Position numbers and translations under genes: made by a program | Shown: positions 37,901 to 50,261 of the stretch, one piece after another | How positions within the stretch are numbered: position 1 is the stretch's first letter | Layout of the letters: every line of letters begins with the position of its first letter | Notes under the pieces: model-generated | The model's database searches: none | The model's input: the letters and a program-made list of their open reading frames with translations, nothing else | What the model was told of the DNA's origin: nothing | Source: Cryptomeria japonica | Taxonomy: Eukaryota > Streptophyta > Pinopsida > Cupressales > Cupressaceae | Length of the DNA: 64,000 nt | Reading direction: 5' to 3' | NCBI RefSeq assembly: GCF_030272615.1 | Contig: NC_081406.1 | Location: 219,657,497-219,721,496 of the forward strand

Positions 37901-38835
37901 TTCCCTAGCTATAAGTAGGGCATTCATTTGTCTTTTATTTCTTCATTGGTCCCAGGGCATGCTCTAACATCATGCCTATCTATTCCTACAAGGTGGTATT
38001 TGAGGCGGTTGATGCCTTCATGAATTATTTTCTCACACTTTATGCATATAACTCACCCAAGATCAGGTCCCTCATAGGCATACCTCCATGCCCCATCTCT
38101 ATCACCTCTAGGATGCGTTCCTATATATCCAGATGGGCATGGATCTAGTGGTCATTGCTCCCTTGCCATGATTAATGCTTACTTAACCTACACATACAAA
38201 GTGAAATTTTTTTTTAACATTTTAGTTAAAAAATTTAACAAACTATCTAGATTAGTTTAAATAAATTTAGACATCATTCAAAGTTTTGTTTTTTAAAAGT
38301 AGGGTTTGTATTTTTTTTTGAAAACTAGATTCTTCAAAAAAAATTTGAAAATTCAACAAAACTTGTCAAATCTAGTGTTGAATCTTGTGAAAATAACAGA
38401 AATGATTTAAACTACCTAGGAATCATTTTTAATCAGTCTAAATACAACAAAAAATAAACAAATTATTTTAAAAAAGCATAGAAAAAAATTTAAAAAACCT
38501 ACTTGGGAATCTGTTTTTCCCTTCAAATCCCCTTCAAATCCACTTGGAATCACTCAAAAATCCCTCCAAATCACATTCCAAGTCACTCCAAGTCAAATTC
38601 TCCTTACTCATCCCAAAACCCAATCAGAAAACAAAAAATGATTTAGTTTTTTGCCGTTTTCGGTTAAGGCAAACAGGCGGGCGAGTTTTTTTAACGGATT
38701 CGCTGAGTTTTTGGCAAAAACTCGCCAAAAACTCGACGAATTTTCTAGCGAGTAGAAGTCACATCTATTTGTCAGGCTCATAAACTTGGTGAGTTTTTGA
38801 CACTCATCAAGTTTTCAGCGAGTGTGTCATCTATG
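34942..38835 (-). mobile_element. hAT-like DNA transposon, ends approximate
   Basis: Candidate terminal repeats are CATAGTTGAACTACTCG (34942-34958) and, inverted, CATAGATGACACACTCG (38819-38835), 13 of 17 alike. Subterminal parts on both sides carry ACTCG/CGAGT and GAGTTTTTGGC motifs, densest at 38660-38820. No convincing 8-bp target duplication was found (ATATATAC against ATTTTAAA), so the exact ends remain doubtful. The transposase pseudogene fills the interior on the minus strand. Confidence 0.55.
35286..38169 (-). pseudogene. hAT transposase (BED finger, DUF659, C-terminal dimerisation domain)
   Basis: A near-complete plant hAT transposase in domain order. The BED-type finger is near 38050-37970 (VICIKCEKIIHEGINRLKYH, C-x2-C then H). 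A Lys/Arg-rich helix follows at 37927. DUF659 shows ADFWCFNNIAFNVAENAYW (37580), SRNGYKAPSHRNLSGRLV, GYTILSDGWIDGKNH (37255-37210) and VVQIITDNVTTYVSAGR (37080-37030). Next are LFWTPCATHVLDLILEDMGK (36885) and ITKYIYNHPWVL with VTRFAMIFLMLQSL (36790-36665). The C-terminal dimerisation block is CEHNWSLFEAIHTKKRRKL (35790-35730) and WLNDLVYVQYNL. An acidic tail ends at KRKL (35286). Introns are likely near 37440-37325, 37020-36925 and 36520-36400. Stops in the BED region and a one-base shift before the dimerisation domain mark decay. Confidence 0.85.
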
Positions 38836-38839
38836 ATTT

Positions 38840-41540
38840 TAAAAAAGTATATACTATTTCATATTCACTGTTGTTCTTGTGTCATTAGCCTAGGTCTTTG
38901 TTATGATCTTGGGCATATCATTGTGTACTGGATTTGTAATACTCATGGTTACATTCTAGAGTTGTCACTGAAAGGGTGCCTTGAGATTGATCTAATTGTG
39001 AGACTATTGATTGCATCTTTATCGCTCCATCATTGACATTCTCCTCTAGAGTGGTCTGCTATTTGAAGGATTGTGATTTGTTTAGACAACTGTAATCCTA
39101 AGCTGTGACTTTTCAATATTCTCCTTAATGCTAGGACAACGACAGTTGCTTTTTATCCTTGGTGCCCATTATTATCTTTAGTGTTTCTTTCAATCTATTT
39201 GGCAGGGATCCCTATATTGTTATGAATATCTTTGTCACTGCCATCTTTGCTATGATGATATTAAGGTAAGAGCATAACACTTTTAAAGTCCATGAGAACC
39301 CTTGTTATATCACCCCTGTTCTTGCTCATTGTATAGATTAACTTGTTCATTGCTTTAAAACAAAGATATGACTGCCCTTTTATTTGTCATGGCTTGTGCA
39401 TACCCATGTGCCCTAAGTTGCAGTGAATGATGTATTGATTTATAATAATTAACAAGGGTATAGCTGCTATTGTGATGATTGTCTTGACTAAGTTGCTCAT
39501 ACTCTTAGCTATCCCTTGGGTGCTTGGGACTCTATAATGACATTGTCTTTGATTCAGATCTTAGGATTTTGGCAATGAGCCAGAGTATTGGGCATGAAGG
39601 CTTGTTGATTGAATATGGAGATAAACTAAGCATTGCTTGTCCTAGGGACTGCTCTTAACCAATACCAAAACTGAAAAATTTATCTTTTCTAGTTATTAAC
39701 AATCATTATTTGATTGTAATATATGAATATATTGTTACATTTGAACTGAGGGTATCCTTATTTACTTCTCTCTGTCTGGATATTGTCACTGTATATAGCT
39801 ATGAAAGTCTTGTATTCTCTTAGGGTTGTGTTTACACCTTGTAATGAATCTCATACTTGTTGATGTTGTTTGGGTTACCACTTTGAGCTTAATAGTGACT
39901 CCTTCCCCTTTAACTGATATAAGTATTTAATCTCATTATAGCAGAGATCTTAGAATAATGTCTTCTATCAGTGGTTTTCATGAATGTAGTTGTTCTCTTA
40001 TCATTTCAATATCTTCTATGATGCAAACCTCTTGCTTGTTGTGTGGCTTTAGTCACTTGTTGACTGTTGAGTGTAATTTTATTTGTTGTTGCATATATTT
40101 CCATTGGATGGTAGTCTATACTGTCATTGAGTGACAGTATATGGGACTGTGGATATAGTTGCCTTCTATACAATTGTCTAATGTCACCCTGTGAGAGATG
40201 ACTAGTATGCTGGGCTCTAGCCTTGTGGGAGTCCATTTTTTCTCCACATACCTTATATTTATGAAATGGAAACTTATTCTATACCTACATAGTAAACAAA
40301 CAAGTTACAAAAACAAGAAGCTCATGAAACTTTCAATAATTTGTCACTTATTTCTTCGATTCTCTTGTCTAATCTGTTCTGATTTCTTTCCATTCTATAG
40401 TCTAATGTACATGTGTATGAGTGGATTTTAGAGAATTTGAGATCCTGAGCTCTAACACACATGTCCCTCATCTCTTGTAGGCACTCTAGGAGCAGTAGGA
40501 TCATGACAAAATAATGATGTAGATTAATTAAACCAACGGTTTGTCATTGAAAGGCAATGACAGATCTCTCCTTCTCTCTTTTCTATTTATACATTTATAT
40601 ATCATTCTACCTGTTATATTTCTCAGTCATACCCACAGCTTGTCTAGGTACTTGCACATTTATGTAAATGAAAAGCCTTCTTTCATATGCAGCTTTAAAA
40701 TGTATATTGCTGAAATATATTGCACTTTGAAAAGTATTTTCATTTTTATACTCAGTTTTTTCATAAATGATGAAATATGAAGAAATTTTTTGTGTACCTT
40801 CTTTCATTTGATGTGCAAGGCCCATCATAGGCCTGTCAAATTTTGAATCATCAAAATTTAGATAATGATAAAATATTGTCAACAAATTCTAAATATAATT
40901 TTTTTTGAATAAAATTGTATTGAATTTTCTATCTCCTTCAAAAAGTAGTTTTTTCTAGAAAACAACATTTTTTAAGAGTGATGTACACCCCGTCATGCAT
41001 AATTTTTTTTCTATAAATGATAAAAACTCAATTATTTTGAATTTTGATTTGTAACATCAATACCTAGAGCATCCAGTTGGTTTCATAGTGATATGTTGAA
41101 TATTTTTCATTTGATTAATTTTTTAAGTCAGACTAATTATAATTTAGACAGGTGTACTTTTGAACACATAACTTGTTCTATATATATCAAAATTCAATTA
41201 TTATTTTTTTGTTAGAAAGAAGACATGAATATCTAGGGCATAGATATTTTTCAGATTTTTTTTGAATTAGTTTACTATTTTTCCCAAGGCGTTGAATAGA
41301 GTTCATGTTCAATGAAAAACCTATATTTGGTAAAATTTAAAAAACATCATAATAAATTCACAAATTAATAAAATTATAGTCATTGGAAAGCTTGCTTTGA
41401 GGGATACCACCCTACATTTTGGGTTGTCAATATTGTCTCATTCGAGCCTTCAACCAAAGGTTTGAAGGCAAAAATTTCTCAAAATTCTGAGGAGAATGGG
41501 GGAGAGATGCATAGATAGGGGATTCATTTGAGCAACCCTT
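38840..41540. other. Unrecognised sequence right of the hAT element
   Basis: No gene is recognised in 2.7 kb. Open frames at 40006-40236, 40541-40780 and 40607-40885 show no domain or repeat match and sit in AT-rich text. There is no clear LTR, terminal repeat or tail. Confidence 0.45.
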
Positions 41541-41546
41541 TGAGAA

Positions 41547-41680
41547 AAGGGGGTTCGAATGAACCCAACATGGTTCCCTTGAACCATTGTTCGAGTGAAC
41601 ATGCATGGCACAAACAACCACATAACGGACTGGTTTGTTCAAACACCTCATTTTCTAAAAGCTGACGTTCGTATGAACCC
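41547..41680. repeat. Cluster of TTC-N4-GAA palindromes
   Basis: Four dyads of form TTC-N4-GAA occur in 130 bp: GGGTTCGAATGAACCC (41551-41566), GGTTCCCTTGAACC (41572-41585), TGTTCGAGTGAACA (41589-41602) and GTTCGTATGAAC (41667-41678). A related perfect palindrome, GTTTGTTCAAAC, lies at 41633-41644. They are upstream of the CT-rich arm and gene at 42620. Role unknown. Confidence 0.55.
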
Positions 41681-42084
41681 TAGCTGACATTTTTTTTTTT
41701 TATGTTGACTATCTCATATAAGTGTAGATGCTTTATTTCATTTTTTTAACACAAAATAGCAAAGTAATTTTCATTTTTGTGAAATAAGACATTTGAAGAT
41801 AATTTTAAGGGCCTTAATTTTAAAGGAAAGACTTCAAGGAAGTATTCACCCAACACAGAACAAAGATATCGAGAACTAAGAATGCAAAGATATCATGCAC
41901 GTATGTATATATACTTAATTTATATTTAATTTTACATGTATTACGTACGTAAAATTGTGTTTATTTGATTAGATAGATATTTTTATCTAATAATTTTATC
42001 TGAATTATTTCTAAATTATGTTATTTTATTATGAATTAAAACTAATCAAATTAGAAATTAGTCTATCATGCTCTAATTAAATCT

Positions 42085-42615
42085 TCTTATAACCTCTCTT
42101 TCTCTTCCCCCCCCTAAGTCTTTCTACCTAGACCTCATTTTAGGACTCTCTCTCTCTCTCTCTCTCTCTCTCTAGATCCTTAAGTATTTTTATTAGGATC
42201 TCTTTTTAAGACTTCTATCTAGATTAGCAAATTATACTTGTAATTCATGCATTAAAAATAATCTTGTTTAAATAATTTAACTTCTCTATCTCTCTCCACT
42301 TGAGTCTTTTTAAAACCTTTCTCTTATTTCTTTTTATGACCCCTCTAGATCTCCATTTAAGAACCCCCCCCCCCCCTCTCTCCCTCTCTCTCTCTCTCAA
42401 TAATTGTTTTAATAAATAGTTTCTCTCTAGATTAGCAAATATTTGAAATTTTGGTGCATTTAAAATAATGTTATTTTAATTTAGGACCTCTCTCTAGATA
42501 TTAGAAATTATTTTGAATCAAGATCTTGTATTTAAAATAATGTTGTTTTAATTAAATTTATTACCTCTTTCTAGATATCTTTCTCTTATGTAATATGTAT
42601 CTTTTGTGTGCATAA
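42085..42615. repeat. CT-rich repeat arm upstream of the 42620 gene
   Basis: Pure CT runs (about 42145-42173 and 42376-42398) and a C-run (42364-42376) are set in recurring text such as TTTAGGACCTCTCTCTAGAT and GCATTTAAAATAATG. The reverse complement of 54350-55850 has the same ingredients in the same order (GCATTTAATGTTTTAATTTA before a CT run, and CTCTCCCCTTAAGTC). The two stretches are therefore probably inverted copies of one repeat family. Confidence 0.6.
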
Positions 42616-42619
42616 CAGG

Positions 42620-45600
42620 CTCAACAATAAGGAAGTTCTCAAGTGGGAGTTGAGGCAAATGAGGTTGAAGAACACATTATAGTTCAATAACATAGGGAGG
42701 ATGCCCAAGTTGAATCAATGGAGGTTGAAGAGGGGTCAAGCTCGTTACCTTCTACCAATATGGATGAGCATATTGTGGATCTAGCTAAAAAGGTGAAGAG
42801 AAATATTTCTTATAAAAATTTAGAACATTTTCTTGAAATGGATGTGGATGAATTGAAACATCTCAGTAAGAAACCTAGACATACTAAAAGGAGGTCAATG
42901 AATAAAAGTGCAAATGAAATAATTTCTCATTTCAATAATATTTATGAACTAGAGAAAGCCCAGTTGTTATCAATTGTACTTACTCATAATGAGTTAATAG
43001 ATGCATTAAAATTGTTGGGTATAGATAACAACAAATAAAAATAGGAAAAATTCTCAACTACAAAAAGCTATTGTTGAAAATGTTAAAAAAGGTTTGGTGA
43101 GCATTGGTAAATAAATCTTGATCAACAGATAAGACTGTCAAGAAAAGTGATGTTCACATATATACTAAATGAAAAATGCCTCAAAAAAGATAAATCTCTT
43201 CACTATCAGCTGAGTTTGGTTTTAGTAGAAGGACAATATCAAAATATGTGAAAAGGAGAAATACTTTGGATGATACTACCTTGGAAGGGAATTGGGCAAT
43301 TATGTGTAGAGCTCCTCATTCTGATAGGATTGAAGATATTGTTAGGAAATTGGTGTCAAGTTTTTGGAATGATAATACTTGTCCTTCATCACACACTAGA
43401 GATGTTATCAAGTGTAGGATTGAGCCTAATCATTATGAACTCCATGTAATCAAGTAGTAGGGATGTTATCAAGTGTAGTATTGGGCCTAATCATTATAAA
43501 CTCCATGTAAAACATTGGTTAGATACAATGAGACATGAATGGTATGGTATGCTTACTAATTCAAAGCCTCACAATTTCTCAATAAGCATTTCATTGGTAA
43601 AATTAGTTTTCTATTTGTTTATTATGCATCTTTTGCCAAAAATTAGCCAAGGGATTTATCTAGCTAATTTCTAAATTCCAAATTTGTTCTCTCTATGAAC
43701 GATTTTTTGTCTTATAAAGATTGGACAAACAATGTTTGAAAGGTTAAGGCCATACTATGTGAAGGTAAACAAATTCTCTAAAACTTATTGTCGTTATTGT
43801 ATTGAATTTGATCTCTACCATTAGGTGTTTTGAAATATTAGAGAAGATAGTGATTTTTATGAAAATGCTCCTCCTAAGAGAACAAGTCAATTCATAGCAT
43901 CCATCTTATGTGATAAATTAGATAATAATACAACCAGGCAAATAGATTGTATAAAAGGAATTTGTGGAACATGTGGGAAGTTGGCTAAATTGCCTTTGAG
44001 AAATGAAGATACTGATATGATGAAGATGGTAAATTGCAAGAGTTACAAGTACAAAAAGTTTGAAACAAAATTTGGTAAGGAATCCACAAGGTTAGATTAT
44101 GTAGATGAGAAGGTGACTATTGGAACATTTATGGAAAACTTTCGTAAATTGATACAACCATACATACACTATGGTTTTTTTCCAAGTGGCAAGCACAACA
44201 ATTTCAAACATTAAGAGACACTTTTTCACCTGGAACTATTTAATCAGTAGTGGACTTCACAGAAAATTACTCTTTTGTACATCAAAAAGAGATTCAATCA
44301 TAATATTAATTTTCAAAGCATATCACTATTATGGTGCATGTGTGTTATCAACATGCAGAAAGAGATTTGGATGGTGTGGACAATACATTTGAATATTGTG
44401 TCATTAAGAAAAATACCAATTCTATATTAGTGTTGATAAGGAGCAAGATGCACATTTTGTAGAACATTCCTTTAATTTTTCTTTTGAATATTTGAGAAAC
44501 AAACACATAAAAATTGATAAGTATTTTGTTTGGTCTAATCGATGTGCATCACAATTCAAATAATCAAGGCCATTTTATGCACTATGTAGATATCACTGAA
44601 ATGTGAAAATACCACATGTTTGGAGTTTCTTTGTGAGTGGGCAAGGAAAGGGTGAACATGATGGTGCAAGAGCTTGTATCAAACATGCTCAAAGAAAGCA
44701 TCAAATAAATTATATAGGAGATCGTATAGATGATGCACACGATGTTGTTGAATGGTGTAAGAAATAGTTTGTGCAACCAAATGATCCAAGTTCATCATAA
44801 AAAACAAACAAGCCCATTCCATATAGAGTGTTTTGGGAGATATCAGGTATGTGATCTTTTCAAAGTTTTTTTCAAGTAAATGTATCTAATCTCAAGAAAT
44901 ATAAATGTAAAGGGAATTTTAGTATTAAAATATTTATATGTTTAGTTCATGTTTGTTTAGCACATGTCCATGTGTATGTACATTTTGTAGGTGTGGATAG
45001 AAGATCAATGCATGAATGCAAGAGGGTGGAGAAGACAAGATGTTTACATTGTGTCATGAGTATAGATAATTGCACATGGACATTGTACACTAGGGATTAC
45101 TCATGTTTTTTTTGTAGAAGGTGATAGTTATTATTTATTATGTTTCACAGAAGAGAGGAAGAAGTTAACAAAAGCTGAAATGAACGATGGAATGTTGTTT
45201 CCCACAGGTTTGATCTTATTTGAATGTGTTTTAATTAATTGATTTTATTGAATGCATTTTGAATTTTTATACACTTTTACAAATTTTTTAACCTTGAGGA
45301 ATTTGTGGATTCTTATGCAGGCTCAGTTGTAGTGCAAGGGACATATTTCAAAAAAGTCAAAATTGTTCAACATGGAATTCATTTTACTAAATATCAATTT
45401 GACAACAAGGTATATCAGTGCAACCACCTAGTCATTGTTGTCAGCCTAATTCTTCATGTAGTTCCACGTTCATATGGGCAGTCTCAAAAGTGGAGACTGG
45501 ATAATGAAGATCAGGAGAAAATATTAAGTGTTATCAAAGATCAAGCTGAACCACTTGACGTTGTACGAACTTATTTAGTGAACATGTTTGAACTCATGTT

Positions 45601-45622
45601 CATTGAATTTATAAGATTTTAG
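42620..45622 (+). pseudogene. Unclassified DDE-transposase-like protein, multi-exon pseudogene
   Basis: Exon 1, after AG at 42618, runs to about 43115. It is acidic, then helical (EHFLEMDVDELKHLSKKPRH), then QLQKAIVENVKKGLVSIGK after a one-base shift. Next is LSAEFGFSRRTISKYVKRR (43200-43256), helix-turn-helix-like, then RIEDIVRKLVSSFWNDNT. A Cys cluster follows at 43790-43980 (TYCRYCIEF, CIKGICGTCGKL). The core is VDFTENYSFVHQKEIQS (44250-44300), ITIMVHVCYQHAERD, KYFVWSNRCASQFK (44518-44560) and SFFVSGQGKGEHDGARAC (44625-44680), then DDAHDVVEWCKK. Later exons carry RDYSCFFCRR (about 45089-45118) and 45305-45622. Acidic residues in DFTENY and HDGA fit catalytic positions, but WSNRC has Asn where Asp would suit. 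Stops and shifts kill it. I cannot name the family. Confidence 0.55.
43401..43511 (+). repeat. 61-bp-period tandem duplication inside the gene
   Basis: GATGTTATCAAGTGTAGGAT starting at 43401 recurs at 43462 with four or so substitutions over 50 bp. The first copy codes for DVIKCRIEPNHYELHV and is followed by TAG stops. The second continues into the downstream frame (KHWLDTMRHEWYGMLTN). The duplication is thus a late lesion in the pseudogene. Confidence 0.8.
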
Positions 45623-45689
45623 AACTTAACTTGTTTGAACTCATACATTATTATGTAGTGTTTGAACTTATATGTATATTGTTTAGTTA

Positions 45690-46350
45690 AATATGAAATT
45701 TGATATTAAATTAGGACATGTGTATGTGCAAATTTGAAAATGCCTTAAGGGAATGTACAATTAGCATACATATGTATTTAAATAAATGCACATATATGTG
45801 TAAATTAAATGAGGACATGTATGTGTAAATTTGAAAATGTCGTAAGGGGATGTACAATTAGGATACATATGTATTTAAATAAATGTACATACATGTGTAA
45901 GATATTTAAATTAGGATGTATGTTTAAAGTAAATTAGGATGTATGTATTTAATTAAATGCATGTGTATGATCTGTAAAATAGGATGTATGTAAATTAAAT
46001 TAGGACATGTATGTGTAAATTTGAAAATGTCTTAAGGGGATGTATGTATTTAAATAAATGTACATGTGTGTAAGATATTTATATTAGAATGTACACAAAG
46101 TAAATTAGAATGTATACATATTTAATTAAATGCATGTATATGATATTTAAATTAGGATGTATGTAAATTAAATTAGGACATGTATGTGTAAATTTGAAAA
46201 TGTCTCAAGGGGGTGTACAATGGGGATACATATATATTTAAATAAATATGCATGCATGTTTAAGATATTTAAATTAGGATGTATGTAATTAAGAATGATA
46301 TTTTAATTAGAATGCATATGATGTTTAAATTATTTAGGATGTATGTAAAG
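45690..46350. repeat. Degenerate tandem repeat 3' of the 42620 gene
   Basis: The phrase AGGACATGTATGTGTAAATT followed by TGAAAATGTCTTAAGGGGATG recurs from about 45713, 45813, 46002 and 46177, with filler ATTTAAATTAGGATGTATG in between. Units are about 100 to 190 bp, suggesting a compound period. AT-rich, non-coding. Sparser derivatives continue to about 47100. Confidence 0.7.
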
Positions 46351-46399
46351 TAAATTTAAAGGATCTAAAGTAAATGTATTAAGGGGATGTAATAATCTA

Positions 46400-47148
46400 G
46401 GATGTATTTAAACATTGACATAATCTCTAAGAGATAAATTCACACATCTAATTTGTATTTAATTAATAATATTTAATTTACATACATATTTTAAATTTAA
46501 ATAAATATATGCATGTCTTTAAATGATGGTCTATATATATTAAAAATCTAACACGTGTACACATATATAAACATGTCTAATTTGTATGTACGTGCATACA
46601 TACATATAAACATCTAAGATCTATATATAAACAAGATATTCAAAACTTAAACATCTAATCTATGTATAATCATCTAATCATGGGCATATATTTACATGAT
46701 ATATTCAAAGTAAACATCTAGAATCTATGTATATAAACATCTAATCTAGATATATGAATACATGTATAAATGTCAAACATAAAGTCTATCAAATGTATAT
46801 CAATATAAAGGTAAACAAAAATGTCTGAGAAAGTCTATATAAATAGGTGTAAACAACAATATGGCTAAGAAAGTCCATATATATAAAAGGTAAACATGGA
46901 CCGACTACATGCTTTAAGTGGCAAATTGGTCATCATATTGGCTACGAATAGAGCAGCCCTCTAAGTGAGGGTCCTAGTCCAATCCATGTCCAATTGATCC
47001 TTGTATAAGTAAGTAGAACAAATTAAATATCAAATTACATGGATATTTAAATCAAATAGATCTTTAAATGTATACATTTAAAAAAGTATACATACATATA
47101 TGTATATAGAATCCAAAACCCACCTATCCACTAGTAGGTGTTGCATGT
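46400..47148. other. AT-rich sequence up to the second Copia
   Basis: Mostly short words such as ACATCTAATCTATGTATA and CATATATAAACATG. On the minus strand a short readable stretch near 46990-46900 (DPHLEGCSIRSQYDDQFAT, or in another frame RAALFVANMMTNLPLKACS) might be the tail of the gene seen at 53933-54350. That is weak. Confidence 0.35.
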
Positions 47149-48215
47149 AAATACAATCCACATGACACCAAGATTTATATGTGGAAAACCCGGTAAAGGA
47201 AAAAAAAATGGTGGGAAGCCTACCCACAGTCAGATAATACTTCTACAATAAGTATGTGAATTACAATTGAGGGGCTTGCACTTCCAGGAAGGCCAATAGC
47301 CTAGAGCACACTACTCATCACAAAAGGAGTCTCCCTAACTACATAGAAATCCAGACTACAATCTGGAGAAGAGGTTGAATTGCAAAGATAGAATCTCCTA
47401 TGCTTGAGTACAGTTTTGGTTAAACTCAATACCAGAGGACTAAATCCTCTTACATAAGCCCAATTTGATCTCCAATGATTGACCAAATCCTTTGCCTGAA
47501 TGATATTACATTATTCGCACATTACATATCCATATCCCATTTCCTTGATCTTCTACCAATATATTCTACAATAAGATCTTACTTTATATATATATATATA
47601 TACAAACCCTCGACCATTAACAATCAGGTCGGCCACTAGACAATAAACCAATTACATAATTACAAAACATGTCGGTCTTAGACCAAACGAATAATATCCA
47701 ACACATAAGACATCCCGGAAACACATCAAGAGGTCCAATCCACACATTAAATTAAGCTGACCCATAACTTAGATCAACCGGGACCCAATATAAGTCCACA
47801 TGCTACAACAATGATCTCCATCTACCAAGCCTCGAACATGATCACCATTAGCATCCTAAAACTCCACCAAAAATTGTACCAACACCACTTATGCATATCA
47901 CCAAATATATTCATCAAAAGCTCTGTCGATGAAACCCTTGCCAAAACTGCAAGCCAAGCTTTCAAGCAAACAAGATAGCATCCAATCAGTAGACCAAAAC
48001 CAACTAGCTAAATATGAACATGAGTATCATGAACAAGCCAATTCCATAACCAAATCATACCGAAGCCTACTGGATCATGCTGGATCCAAACCAACTAGAA
48101 ACCACTCATCCTACCGGGACTAGAAGGGTGCCGGTAAAGGATCCAAACAACTAGTGTTGGCATCAATGACAAAACATCAATGCAACACACAATCAATTCC
48201 ACCAAATGGCCAACA
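47149..48215 (-). repeat. Copia 2 3' LTR, outer end missing
   Basis: Homologous to 52869-53927. The first 180 bp of the partner (from TGTTAG at 52686) have no counterpart here. It contains a TA run near 47585-47602. Its inner end GGCCAACA is followed by ATATCACCCTTTGG, the complement of a polypurine tract. Open frames at 47301-47486 and 47929-48123 are LTR sequence, not genes. Confidence 0.85.
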
Positions 48216-48679
48216 ATATCACCCTTTGGAATTGATGACAACATTAGATGTGAAAAAAATCTAAGTATCAAGAAATGCCAAACAACTCTCCCCCAATCAA
48301 AGACAACCAACAATCTCCCACTCAAAGATATAGCAATAAAGTTATAAAACAAAGACCAAAATCCCCCTGTGAATGATATCTCTATAAATATCTGAATTAT
48401 ACATATATCTCTCCACTTGATGTATACAACCAACTCCTTAAGTTTCTTTTTCACATCAATATCTCTCCCCCTTTGACATCAATACTAGAAATGTGACAAA
48501 AATATCAAAGCAAAGACATAAACCACTGAATCAAAAGGCTGAGTACTCCCCTTGAGAATTAGCATCCCCACATCAGTGTCAGAATGAATAGTATGTTTGA
48601 TAATGCATACCGGACTGATGCCAAACCGCATCAATCAAGTCTCTACCAGAGGGGTAGAAACTCCCAATCTATCTGTGAA

Positions 48680-49590
48680 GTACTCAAACGATTATTTAGG
48701 CAAAGGTTTAGTGAAAATATCTGCAATCTGCTCTTTAGTCTTCACATAGACTAGTCTAACTTCATTTTCTTCCACCTTTTCCTTCAAAAAGTTGTATTTG
48801 ATAGATGTGTGCTTTGTCTTAGAATGAACTACCGAATTCTTTGATATATCGATAGCAGCAAAGTTATCATAGTGAATAACAACCGGTCCATTACAATCCA
48901 CTTTTATATCCTTCAACATTTACTTCATCCATAAAACTTGTGTACAGTTAGTAGAACCAACAACATACTTAGCTTTAGCAGTAGATAAAGAAGTACATGA
49001 TTATTTCTTGCTGATCCATGAAACCAACTTCTTTCCAAGAAAGAAAGCTCCACTGGAAGTACTTTTCCATTCATCAACATCTCCAACCCAATCAGCATCT
49101 ATTTATGCACATAATATAAAGTCATCATCCTTAGGGTAACACAAACCATATTTTGATGTACCTTGTACGTATCTAAAAATCCTTTTCACCACACTCTCAT
49201 TATTTTCTCTAGGATCACTCTGAATCTTGATACAATACAAACAACATTTATTATGCGAGGCCTAGTCTGAGTCAAATAAAGTAGACCTCCAATCATAGAC
49301 TTGTATCTTGTAGGATTTACCGGTGTAGAAGCATCTTTTCTTGTCAATTTCTCACTTGTAACCATAGGAGTACTTACCGGTTTAGAATCTCCCATACCAA
49401 ATTTATTTAAAAATTCCTTAGCATACTTAGTTTAATAGATGAAAATAACTTTATTAGTCTGAGTAATCTGCAAACCTACAAAAAATTTCATTTCCCCAAT
49501 CATAGACATTTCAAATTCTTTCTTTGTATTGTTAGCAAATTCCTTGCACAACATATCTTCACCTCCAAAAATGATGTCATCAATGAATAC
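48680..49590 (-). pseudogene. Copia 2 RT C-terminal part and RNase H
   Basis: The RT catalytic motif reads VFIDDIIFGG (about 49585-49558) just after an in-frame stop. It continues with a stop-interrupted stretch to SKPVSTPMVTSEKL and SMIGGLLYLTQTRP (49395-49270). RNase H shows NFAAIDISKNSVVHSKTKH and EQIADIFTKPLPK (48919-48692), the conserved Copia end. Closely similar to the same part of Copia 1. Confidence 0.87.
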
Positions 49591-50190
49591 TTAGATAATT
49601 AGTATATCATCATCAATGATCTTATAATATAAATTATTTTCAGCATTACCCTTAGTAAAACCAAGCTTCAAAAGATATTTATCCAGCCTTTCATACCAAG
49701 CTCTAAGTGTTTGTTTCAATCTATATAAAGCTTTCCTTAACCTGCAAACCCTGTTTGTATCATCTGATAGTGAAAAACCATCAGGTTTCTCGATATAAAC
49801 TTCCTCATCAAGATCCCCATTAAAAAATGCACACTTAACATCCATCTGATAAACCTTGTAGTTTTTATAAGCAACATAGGCAAGAAATAATCTTACAGCT
49901 TCAATGCTAGCTATCGGTGCAAAAGTCTCTCCATAATTAATTCCTTCCTTCTGAGAATATCCTTTACAAACCAATCTAGCCTTATTCCTTATAAATTGAC
50001 CATCCTCATTCAATTTATTCCTAAAAACCCATTTAGTTCCAATAACATTCTTACTTTTAGGTCGGGGAACCAAAGTCTGTGTGTTATTTTTCTCAATTTG
50101 ATCTAATTCATCTTCCATAACTTTCAACCAATATTCATCTTTAAATGCCTCAATTACTGATACCGGTTCAAATATAATCATTTCCATCAT
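49591..50190 (-). pseudogene. Copia 2 reverse transcriptase N-terminal part
   Basis: A 199-residue open frame covers the RT start: [78 protein letters not shown] and [16 protein letters not shown]. It breaks immediately before the catalytic VFIDD. This is the longest intact frame of the element. Confidence 0.9.
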
Positions 50191-50261
50191 CAGTTCCTTC
50201 TCATAAACATTTGACCTCTATTCGGCTCATCCACTTTGACATTATCACTCTCCACAATTCT

